DNA of 11,005 nucleotides, from NCBI GenBank assembly GCA_964402115.1, contig CAYOBW010000240.1, positions 1 to 11,005 on the forward strand. The letters run 5' to 3'. The notes under the pieces are model-generated. The model ran no database searches. It saw nothing but the letters and a program-made list of their open reading frames with translations, and was not told the DNA's origin. This document shows positions 1-5,928 of this stretch, in pieces. The translations under genes were made by a program, and so were the position numbers. How positions within the stretch are numbered: the first letter of the stretch is position 1; each line of letters starts with the position of its first letter. Origin of the DNA: CAYOBW01 sp964402115 (GTDB taxonomy: Bacteria > Verrucomicrobiota > Kiritimatiellia > UBA8416 > CAYOBW01).

Positions 1-237
1 GTTGTGGATCTGCGAGTTGTCGCCGTCCCATTCCTCCCAGATCGTGGTCGCGCCGTTGCGAAGCATGTGCCCGAAGCTGGGGTAATCCTCCCGGGTATGC
101 ATCAGCGCCAGGAGGTCGCTGCGCCGCTGGTCGATCAGGTACTTGGCCATGAAGTAGTTACCGTGCATGCCCGTGTTCAGGTGGCCCTTATGATTAGGAT
201 CCCGATTACGACAACAGCCCCCGCCCCATCCCGCCCT
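1..237 (-). pseudogene. GH78 alpha-L-rhamnosidase fragment, headless, cut by window edge
   Basis: The minus-strand frame entering from the left edge reads HLNTGMHGNYFM, then a helix-like stretch, then YPSFGHMLRNGATTIWEEWD and a terminal GDNSQIHN. This matches the catalytic (alpha/alpha)6-barrel part of bacterial family GH78 alpha-L-rhamnosidases, which hydrolyse terminal rhamnose from polysaccharides and glycosides; the GATTIWE-WDG block is characteristic. Family members usually have several hundred residues before this block, but here the frame is closed by a TAG at 238-240. No plausible start or N-terminal catalytic region exists to its right, where another gene lies. I therefore read it as a 5'-truncated relic rather than an intact gene, although its 3' part lies outside the window. 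A metagenome misassembly at this point would give the same picture. The family call is firm; pseudogene status is likely. Confidence 0.72.
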
Positions 238-240
238 CTA

Positions 241-336
241 CAGCGCCGGCTTGAGCACCACCGCACGTAGATTCATGACGCCCACTTTCGGGTCGTCCAG
301 GGGCGTGATCGTCAGGGAGCGGAATCGACCTCCCAG
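241..336 (-). other. Short stop-to-stop segment with protein-like sequence, possibly rhamnosidase debris
   Basis: Between the TGA that ends the beta-strand-repeat gene (337-339) and the TAG at 238-240, the same minus-strand frame stays open for 32 codons. It reads GGRFRSLTITPLDDPKVG, then MNLRAVVLKPAL. The alternating hydrophobic pattern looks like a real beta-sandwich piece rather than random sequence, but it has no start codon of its own except an internal ATG. It could be a leftover of the N-terminal region of the adjacent GH78 gene after an internal deletion, or a lost extension of the beta-strand-repeat protein. I cannot assign a family. Confidence 0.3.
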
Positions 337-3030
337 TCACTGCACAATGAACACCGTTCCCTGAAGGGCCCTGGTGATGTAGCCCGCGACGTCGATATCC
401 ACCGGGTTGCCGTTGTAGCTCAGCATCAGCAATTGCTCAGGCGTCAGCCCGTTGCGATCGCTGCCGAACTGGAGGGACGTGTTGGCGAGGGCCCCCTCGA
501 TGTTGATGTGGCCGCTCCAGGTCTTAGCCCGGCTCTCCTTGAAACTGAGCCTCCCGCCCGACCCAAGCACAAGAGCGCTCGTGCCGCCGCTGGAGAGCGT
601 GAGGTAGCCCAGGTGGTTCACCGCTGTACCCGCGTCGAGCGCGCCGCCGTTCAGTGTAACGTCGTTCACGAGCTGCAGCGTGTTGTCCGCTCCCAGCCGC
701 AGCAGGCCGCCGCTGACGGTCGTCATCCCGGTGTAGGTGTTGGCGCCGCTGAGTTTCATGGTCCCGGCGCCGATCTTCACGATCCCGCCGCCTTCGGCGC
801 CATTGACGATGTTGCCGCTGACCAGCAGATCGATGCCATCGCTCGTCGACCCCTGGGCCACGTTGAACGTGACGGAGCCGCTCGCCGCCAGGCGAAGCGC
901 CAGGTTCGCGCTGACGGTGGAACGGTCTGAACTCGCCACCGTGGCCAGGACCGGCGTGGTCGTAATCCCCTTGTACCAGTCGAACGTGTTGCCGCCACCG
1001 CCGCCGCTGATGGCTCCGCCTTTGAGCGTGATGACGCGGGCCGCCGTACCCCCAAAACCCGCATTGGCGCTGAACTTGAGGGTGCCGTGGTCGATGCTGA
1101 TCGGGCTGACGCAACTGCCGCTCAGGTGGCCGAGGTTCCAGCTACCGCCCGCATGGACCGTCGCCCCGCTATTGATGGCGAGGCTCCCGCGGATGTTGCC
1201 AGCCCCGCCCCCGGGAACCGTTCCGAAGACCATCGTCCCGCTGTTGACGACCGTGCCGCCGCCGTAGTCGTGGGCGCCGCCTCCATTTCCCATGTGCAGC
1301 GCGCCCGTGCCGTTGTAGACCAGGCGCGTGTAGACGCCCCTGACGATGCTGTTATACGTGCCGTCGGTGAATGCGATGTCCTGGGGACCGGATATCACCA
1401 GGTCGCCCCTGCCGCTCGGTGTGGTCAGGTAGCCGCTCGTGGGGGCGCCCGTGATGAACCTGAGCGTCGTGCCGGCGCTTCCCGCCGCCAGCAAACCATT
1501 CAGTGTGAGCACGTGGTTCCACAGGTTGAAGGAGTCGGTGCCGCCGCTGTAGCGGACGGTGTTCACCACGCCGGCGGCCTGGGTCATATTGCCGCCGGCG
1601 GTAAGCTCCGCGTTCTCGGTTCCGCCGCTGGTTGGGAGGGTTGCCACGGTTCTTGCCGTGCCCACGTAGCCCGCGATCGTCCCGCCGCTGGCCGTGGCGT
1701 ATTGCGCCGCCCCGCCGCCGATGTTGCCCGTAGCCCAGGGACCGACGATGCCGTTGCTCAACGTCGGACTCCACGCCACGGTTCCGCCTGTCGGAATCAC
1801 GAACTTCACGCCGGCCCCGTTGGAGCGATTCGCCGTGGAACTGGTGATGGTCAGGGTCGTGCCCGCTCCGCCGTTGGGATCCAGGGAGATCGAGTTCGCG
1901 CCTCCGCTCAGCGCGAGGCTTGCCAGCGTTTGGGCCGTCGTGCCGGATATCTGTCCCTTGATGGTCAGCATGGCGGCGTTCATCGTCGTCGCGGCGCTGT
2001 AGGTATTCACGCCGCCCAGGATGAACGTGCCGCCGCAGAAGGTCACGGCTCCTGCGCCGCTCAGCGGGCCATTGACGGTCAATGCGTTGGCCGACGCGTT
2101 GGCCCAGATTTGCTCAGCGCCCACCCCCACCGCACAATTGATGGCATGCGCGCCCGAGCCGGCAGTCACCGTGAGGCCGCCTGCGCCCAGGGTCAGGGTG
2201 TTGCCGCCGCCGATCGTGACCGGGCTCGCCGTCGTGAAGTTCAGGCCCCCGATGGAGAAATTGGCGCCCAGCGTCGTGCCCAGGTTAGCCGCTCCGCCGG
2301 CCGTGAAGCACACCTGGCGCGAGGAATCCGGCAGGGCGGTGGCCGGGGTGGCGCCGGCGGCGTCGGTCGTCCAGTTGTTCACGTTACTGTTCCAGATGCC
2401 ATCGGTGGCGCCTTTCCAGTAGGATGGAACGTAGGTCGGCGGAACGAAAACGAAGCCAAGGTTCGGCCCAAAGTAGCCTCCAATTCCCAAACTGCCGGTG
2501 AACGTCTCCGTCGCGGTAAACGCGCCCGCTGCGTGAAACCAGGCGTTACCCGTCGGCGTCCCGAACGACGCATTGAGCGTTGGGGCGTAGGATGAACCGG
2601 TGAGGGGACCCCACGTGTCCGTGCCCAGGTTCGCCAGCACGATGTAGTAGTCCGCGCTCTGGCGGGTATCCGTGAGCGTGAGGGTGGGAACCGTGACCCA
2701 CGCATATCCGTCGGCATCGGCCGTGGAGCCAGCCGGAACAGTCGCTTTGGCGATCAGGACGTAGCCAGGGTGGTTATAAAGCGCGACTTCGTGGTCCACG
2801 GTCGTCGCGCCGTTTGGGACCCAAAGCCCGAATCGGTTGACCTGCTTGGTTCCAGCCGTGGAGGCGTAGAAGCCCCATCCCGCCTGGAACGCGTCGGTGC
2901 GGGTTGTAGCCGGCGCGGGGGCACCCCGGAACGTCGCCACGTCGGCCCGAACCGGAGACGCGGCGGAGGCCAGCGCCACCCCTGCAGCAGCCAGAACGCG
3001 TTTCCACGGAAATAGCGACCCGATCTGCAT
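337..3030 (-). CDS. Secreted autotransporter-associated beta-strand repeat protein
   Basis: A predicted exported or surface protein of 897 residues, of unknown precise role. The start at 3030 gives a classical signal peptide: MQIGSLFPWKR, a hydrophobic core VLAAAGVALASAAS and a VRA-D cleavage site near residue 29. It has a GGAGG ribosome binding site 5 nt upstream. An in-frame ATG at 3078 also has a good site (AAGGGAG, 5 nt upstream) and would only lengthen the n-region; the frame stays open to 3411 but that part overlaps another gene relic. Residues about 45-200 resemble a DUF4082-like beta-sandwich (FGLW, DHEVALYN). Residues about 204-265 (YWKGATDGIWNSNVNNW, then TTLGANFSIGGLNF) are the usual entry to the PATR repeat region. 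Gly/Thr/Asn-rich beta-helix repeats follow, including NTYTGMTTVSGGLLRLGADN near residue 764. The end, with TWSGHINIEG, LQFGSDRNGLT and TVFIVQ, is typical of PVC-group members. No outer-membrane barrel or PEP-CTERM tail is present. Confidence 0.85.
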   Translation of the reverse strand: MQIGSLFPWKRVLAAAGVALASAASPVRADVATFRGAPAPATTRTDAFQAGWGFYASTAGTKQVNRFGLWVPNGATTVDHEVALYNHPGYVLIAKATVPAGSTADADGYAWVTVPTLTLTDTRQSADYYIVLANLGTDTWGPLTGSSYAPTLNASFGTPTGNAWFHAAGAFTATETFTGSLGIGGYFGPNLGFVFVPPTYVPSYWKGATDGIWNSNVNNWTTDAAGATPATALPDSSRQVCFTAGGAANLGTTLGANFSIGGLNFTTASPVTIGGGNTLTLGAGGLTVTAGSGAHAINCAVGVGAEQIWANASANALTVNGPLSGAGAVTFCGGTFILGGVNTYSAATTMNAAMLTIKGQISGTTAQTLASLALSGGANSISLDPNGGAGTTLTITSSTANRSNGAGVKFVIPTGGTVAWSPTLSNGIVGPWATGNIGGGAAQYATASGGTIAGYVGTARTVATLPTSGGTENAELTAGGNMTQAAGVVNTVRYSGGTDSFNLWNHVLTLNGLLAAGSAGTTLRFITGAPTSGYLTTPSGRGDLVISGPQDIAFTDGTYNSIVRGVYTRLVYNGTGALHMGNGGGAHDYGGGTVVNSGTMVFGTVPGGGAGNIRGSLAINSGATVHAGGSWNLGHLSGSCVSPISIDHGTLKFSANAGFGGTAARVITLKGGAISGGGGGNTFDWYKGITTTPVLATVASSDRSTVSANLALRLAASGSVTFNVAQGSTSDGIDLLVSGNIVNGAEGGGIVKIGAGTMKLSGANTYTGMTTVSGGLLRLGADNTLQLVNDVTLNGGALDAGTAVNHLGYLTLSSGGTSALVLGSGGRLSFKESRAKTWSGHINIEGALANTSLQFGSDRNGLTPEQLLMLSYNGNPVDIDVAGYITRALQGTVFIVQ

Positions 3031-3034
3031 GGCA

Positions 3035-3040
3035 CCCTCC
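3035..3040 (-). promoter_or_regulatory. Ribosome binding site deciding the start of the beta-strand-repeat gene
   Basis: On the minus strand the sequence GGAGGG lies 4 nt before the ATG at 3030 (GGAGG with a 5-nt spacer). A second site, AAGGGAG at 3084-3090, lies 5 nt before the in-frame ATG at 3078. Both are credible. The first is preferred because it gives a signal peptide of normal length. Confidence 0.5.
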
Positions 3041-3148
3041 CGGATGGTTGAACGGACGTGGTTGCGAGACGTTGTCATGGTGACTCCCTTTCTCGTTTGC
3101 CAAGGTAGTCTGCACTCTGAACCGCCCAAGAGGATGGACACTCCTTCG

Positions 3149-3178
3149 ATTATTAGCCTGATGTTGCCGTCCTGTCTA
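3149..3178 (-). promoter_or_regulatory. Candidate sigma-70-type promoter for the beta-strand-repeat gene
   Basis: Read on the minus strand, TAGACA (3178-3173) and AATAAT (3154-3149) are separated by 18 nt; each differs from the housekeeping consensus at one position. Transcription would start near 3142, about 65 nt before the ATG at 3078 and 110 nt before that at 3030. This position also argues that the long N-terminal extension of the open frame up to 3411 is not translated. Seen by eye, not tested. Confidence 0.45.
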
Positions 3179-3184
3179 TCAGTC

Positions 3185-3214
3185 GTCGCGCATATTTCTA
3201 TAGCAGTTGCGCAT
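3185..3214. promoter_or_regulatory. Direct repeat, 21-bp spacing, possible AraC/XylR-type operator
   Basis: GTCGCGCAT at 3185-3193 and GTTGCGCAT at 3206-3214 match at 8 of 9 positions and start exactly 21 bp apart, two helical turns. AraC-family regulators typically bind such direct repeats. The pair sits just upstream of the -35 element of the minus-strand promoter, in the gap between that gene and the divergent XylR-like regulator relic. The second copy touches the possible ATG of the regulator at 3213. The match is short, so chance is possible. Confidence 0.3.
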
Positions 3215-3813
3215 GGCCGTCGGGAATGTCCATACTCGCGCATTGAAACGCAAAAGTGTGTTGCTGACGTTCCAGTACTACCACGCCGACTATCACGAAG
3301 GCGCCGCCTGCTATGCCCGCGAGGCAGGCTGGGTCCTGGACGCGCTCTACGCGCACGCCCACGGCGAGGCGCCCCTGCTGAGCCTGTACGACGGCATCGT
3401 CGTGCATGCACTGTAGAGCGACGAGCTGCGCCGCCTCATCGAGCGCAGCGAGATTCCGACCGTGGAGCTCGCCGGCACCCTGCAGCGCGCGGGCGGGGAG
3501 CTTACCTGCTGGAATGGACCGGCAGGCACGGACGCCTGCAGTGGCTCACGCGCCGCCTGGCGGAGTTGCCCAAGCCGTTGGCCGTGTGGACCGCTGACGA
3601 TCCCTCCGCCGCCGAAGTGCTCGACGCGGCGCCCAGACGGGACTGCGCGTGCCCGAGCAGCTGGCGGTGCTCGGCACGCACAACGAAACGCCCATCTGCG
3701 GGTCCGCGCTGGTGCCGCTCTCCAGCCTCGACGGCCGGCGCCGGCAGCAGGCCTACGTCGCGTGCCGGATCCTGCACCAGCTCATGCACGGCCGGCGCCA
3801 GCAACCGTTCTAG
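3207..3813 (+). pseudogene. XylR/AraC-type sugar-responsive regulator, multiply disrupted
   Basis: Three frames together spell most of a LacI-like ligand-binding domain of the XylR/AraC group. Frame one, from a TTG at 3207, ATG at 3213 or TTG at 3243, gives KRKSVLLTFQYYHADYHEG and GWVLDALYAHA up to DGIVVHAL. A TAG stop at 3414-3416 interrupts it, and SDELRRLIERSEIPTVEL continues after the stop. Near 3500 the frame changes to AYLLEWTG, RLAELPKPLAVWTADDPSAA. Near 3635 it changes again to GLRVPEQLAVLGTHNETPIC and RILHQLMHGR, ending at the TAG at 3811-3813. Intact relatives have several dozen more residues between the second and third blocks and a C-terminal two-helix AraC DNA-binding domain; both are missing. 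The relic lies divergent from the beta-strand-repeat gene and near a rhamnosidase fragment, which fits a former carbohydrate-use locus. It cannot bind DNA as it stands. Confidence 0.8.
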
Positions 3814-3981
3814 ACGGTCATCGCACCTGCTCTCCCCACGCCAATTCCGTGCCCGATCGTGAGTCTGGTTGACAGGCAAACCGTCAGGCGTGCCAAGCCG
3901 TCACCAGCCGTCAGCCAGGCTGAGACGTTGACCGCGTTGAAGCGGTCGGCCTTGACTTGACAGGTACAGTCCTAACCGAGG
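3814..3981 (+). promoter_or_regulatory. Leader region of the pseudopilin operon with two inverted repeats
   Basis: This gap separates the regulator relic from the pseudopilin operon. It holds a perfect 13-bp palindrome, TCAGCC-A-GGCTGA, at 3911-3923. It also holds a 6-bp stem GACCGC/GCGGTC with a 6-nt loop at 3930-3947, three CCGTCA copies (3881, 3898, 3908) and the octamer TTGACAGG twice (3869-3876 and 3957-3964). TTGACA at 3957-3962 could be a -35 element, but I see no convincing -10 element 17 nt downstream before the ATG at 3982. No T-tract follows the stems, so a factor-independent terminator is not supported. Operator or promoter function is inferred from position. Confidence 0.35.
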
Positions 3982-4542
3982 ATGCTCTATGACGTGAACT
4001 TGAATCGGCGAGGCTCCGGCTTTGTGGTGGAGGGTGGCTTCACCCTGATGGAACTCCTGATTGTCGTCATGATCGTCGGGATCCTCGGCTTGGCCGTCGT
4101 ACCCCAGATTCAGTTGCTTATCCAAGAGGCGAGACTCAACGGAGCCGCCGGGGAACTTGTGACCGCCCTCGAGTACGCGTCCGAACAAGCCGCGGCCTAT
4201 CAGCGGCCGTTCGGGGTGAAAGTCACCGGCAATTCGACGACTTTCAGCGTCTTCGATGTCCGCTACAGGAACGACCCGACCGCCCACCCGACCGAGACGC
4301 CGCCCGTGACAGCGTTCGGTGTGGTCATGAACCCTGTCGATAAGCGCTGGTACACACTCGACTTCCAGAACCTGCCGCACCTTACGGGCACGCTGATCAG
4401 CACCGCTCCACCCTTGGGCGAGATCGTGTTCTATCCTGCCGGCCACTGTGCCGCGCTGGTCAACACCCTTGTCGTGACATACCGAACCAGCAGCAGGACG
4501 TTGACCGTCAACGGGATGACCGGTGGGGTAGCGGTGCAATGA
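3982..4542 (+). CDS. Type IV pilin-like pseudopilin, GspH/FimT-like
   Basis: A 186-residue prepilin-like protein, probably a minor subunit of a type II secretion pseudopilus or a type IV pilus, initially anchored in the inner membrane. The class III leader ends VVEGG and is followed by FTLMELLIVVMIVGILGLAV, so prepilin peptidase should cut at G19/F20. The conserved glutamate at mature position 5 (E24) is present. The hydrophobic helix runs to about residue 45. The C-terminal globular part ends in a GspH-like strand pattern, EIVFYPAGHC, TLVVTYR and a final TGGVAVQ. The ATG at 3982 lacks a well-spaced ribosome binding site (GAGG abuts it). A GTG at 3994 or TTG at 4000 is possible and would give a shorter, more usual leader. 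Its TGA overlaps an ATG of the next frame (ATGA at 4539-4542), so it heads the operon. Confidence 0.85.
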   Translation: MLYDVNLNRRGSGFVVEGGFTLMELLIVVMIVGILGLAVVPQIQLLIQEARLNGAAGELVTALEYASEQAAAYQRPFGVKVTGNSTTFSVFDVRYRNDPTAHPTETPPVTAFGVVMNPVDKRWYTLDFQNLPHLTGTLISTAPPLGEIVFYPAGHCAALVNTLVVTYRTSSRTLTVNGMTGGVAVQ

Positions 4543-4571
4543 TACCCGCGCTCCGCGCCGGAACCAACGCG

Positions 4572-4576
4572 AAGGA
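4572..4576 (+). promoter_or_regulatory. Ribosome binding site of the second pseudopilin
   Basis: AAGGA with a 7-nt spacer before the ATG at 4584. It favours this start over the ATG at 4539 that overlaps the preceding stop codon. Confidence 0.55.
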
Positions 4577-4583
4577 TCGACCG

Positions 4584-5000
4584 ATGCCAGACCGCCATTC
4601 AAGGACTCGCAGACACGGCTTCTCGCTCCTGGAAATGCTCCTCGTCCTTCTGCTTCTGGCGGTCGCCATCGTTCCGCTGCTCAGCGCATTCAGCCCTGCC
4701 CTCAAGTCGCAGTCTGTCGAGGAGACGTCATTGGTCTTCCACAATCGTGTGCGCGGGACGCTGGCGCGCGTGACGACCATCCCCTTCGCAACGCTGAACG
4801 CCAACCAGGGCAATCCCGCCAACCTGGTCGCGCTGTTTGGCAGCGCGGGAGAAGCCGCGAACGAAGCGTTCGTTTTCAGAGGCGTGAACTACCAGCCGCG
4901 GGTTGCCATAACCAACGTCAGCGGGGGCGTCGGCGGACTGCTGCGCGTGAGCGCGAGCGTGGAATCCGTGACGCTTAATGCACTCATCGCCGACTACTGA
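4584..5000 (+). CDS. Type IV pilin-like pseudopilin, GspI/PilV-like
   Basis: A 138-residue minor pseudopilin. The leader MPDRHSRTRRHG is followed by FSLLEMLLVLLLLAVAIVPL, with the prepilin cut expected at G12/F13 and the conserved glutamate at mature position 5 (E17). The short positively charged leader and the clear ribosome binding site AAGGA (4572-4576, 7 nt before ATG) decide this start. An earlier ATG at 4539, overlapping the previous stop, would add 15 residues with no leader-like features. The globular part is small and contains a Gly-rich turn (NVSGGVGGLLRV). GspI-like is chosen from size and position between the H-like and J-like genes. A PilV-type assignment is equally compatible, since sequence similarity among these families is limited mostly to the N-terminus. 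Confidence 0.78.
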   Translation: MPDRHSRTRRHGFSLLEMLLVLLLLAVAIVPLLSAFSPALKSQSVEETSLVFHNRVRGTLARVTTIPFATLNANQGNPANLVALFGSAGEAANEAFVFRGVNYQPRVAITNVSGGVGGLLRVSASVESVTLNALIADY

Positions 5001-5046
5001 TTTCCTGGAAGCCAGAACTCAAGGTGTCAGGAAGGATAAGACGTTA

Positions 5047-5928
5047 ATGGGCAACAACTTGATTCCTGAACCAAGAACACCGGACCCTGCTCTTGGCCCT
5101 GCCCGTGCCCGTACGGGGGGTTCCCGGGCAGGCGTCACGCTTGTTGAACTCCTGATCACCGTGGCCATCCTCGCGATCGTCGCCATCGGGTTAGGGCAGG
5201 TCGTCAGCACGGCGGTTTCCTCCTTTGCCACGGCCAGGAGCGGCCAGGATTTGTTGGCCAACGGCCGCTTCGCGATGGAGCGGATCGTGTCATTCCTGCA
5301 GGCAACGGACGCCTTCGCCATACCGGACAGCAGTACGCTCAGAATGGTCGAGCGCGTTCTCGACGTCTACGACAACGCGACGCAGGCCTTCGCCCCCGCC
5401 GGCGACGGGCTACTCGATGCCGATAACAACAGCAACAGGCGGCTCAATGACAACTGGTTTTTCGACCCCCAGGACGTTATTCAGTTCAGCTACGACAGTG
5501 CCAACCGCGTGCTGCTTGAAACCAGGCCGAAGTACAGCACGGCGTTCACTTTCGACTCGACGTCCGCCGAGACCATCTGCGCGTACGTCAAGAATGTGAC
5601 CTTCCTGCAACTCGCCCCGAACCTGGTGCAGATTGAGCTGACTTTGAACGACGGGCAAGCCCCTGATCCAGCCCGGCGGGCAGGCAGGAACGGTGCGACT
5701 GGGCCTGCGGGTTCCCACTCCGCCCATCTTCTCGGCAGCCAGGATCAGCTTCGTGGCCGCCGTTGCGTTTCTCATGGTGGCCGCCGTGGTTTTCGGGCAC
5801 TACACGATCCTGCTGGCGGCTCGCCGCCTGAACACGGCGCCGGACGCCGCCCACGGCATGGCCGATGCCCTCATGACGATCCGCGGAAACGGCAACGAAA
5901 GCGTGCTCGCCACGATACAGCACCTTGA
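5047..5928 (+). CDS. Type IV pilin-like pseudopilin, GspJ/PilW-like, 3' end probably frameshifted
   Basis: A minor pseudopilin with a long leader ending GGSRAG, followed by VTLVELLITVAILAIVAIGL. The cut is expected at G29/V30 with E34 at mature position 5. RFAMERIVSFLQ after the helix and the later strands (DVIQFSYD, VQIELTLND) fit the GspJ/PilW group. The ATG at 5047 is preceded by AGGAAGGA about 10 nt upstream; an ATG at 4978 overlaps the previous gene and is unlikely. After about 5650 the frame becomes Arg/Gly/His-rich, like a shadow frame, and overlaps the next gene by 236 nt. A single extra C in the CCCC run at 5660-5663 would instead end the protein with DGQAP at the TGA 5664-5666, a normal size of about 206 residues. 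The stated end is therefore the literal open frame, not a confident terminus. Confidence 0.72.
   Translation: MGNNLIPEPRTPDPALGPARARTGGSRAGVTLVELLITVAILAIVAIGLGQVVSTAVSSFATARSGQDLLANGRFAMERIVSFLQATDAFAIPDSSTLRMVERVLDVYDNATQAFAPAGDGLLDADNNSNRRLNDNWFFDPQDVIQFSYDSANRVLLETRPKYSTAFTFDSTSAETICAYVKNVTFLQLAPNLVQIELTLNDGQAPDPARRAGRNGATGPAGSHSAHLLGSQDQLRGRRCVSHGGRRGFRALHDPAGGSPPEHGAGRRPRHGRCPHDDPRKRQRKRARHDTAP
5098..5132 (+). repeat. Nested inverted repeats in the pseudopilin leader codons
   Basis: CCTGCCCG at 5098-5105 is the exact reverse complement of CGGGCAGG at 5125-5132. The loop contains a perfect 10-bp palindrome, CCCGTACGGG, at 5108-5117. Both lie inside codons for the prepilin leader. The arrangement could form an RNA hairpin that affects translation or mRNA stability, but coding constraint in GC-rich DNA could also produce it. 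Confidence 0.4.

Noticed and set aside
1087..2595. Long plus-strand open frame of about 500 codons opposite the beta-strand-repeat gene
   Set aside because: Composition is Ala/Arg/Gly/Val-rich with no domain or signal, as expected for an antisense shadow of a GC-rich gene. The minus-strand reading has recognisable domains.
3079..3411. N-terminal extension of the minus-strand beta-strand-repeat frame up to 3411
   Set aside because: It is Arg-rich, overlaps the XylR-like relic, precedes a proper signal peptide, and lies upstream of the candidate promoter at 3149-3178.
3930..3947. Stem-loop considered as a rho-independent terminator
   Set aside because: The stem is only 6 bp and no T-rich run follows on either strand.
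3901..4602. Minus-strand open frame opposite the first pseudopilin
   Set aside because: The plus-strand frame has a complete prepilin signal and helix, whereas this frame shows only shadow composition.
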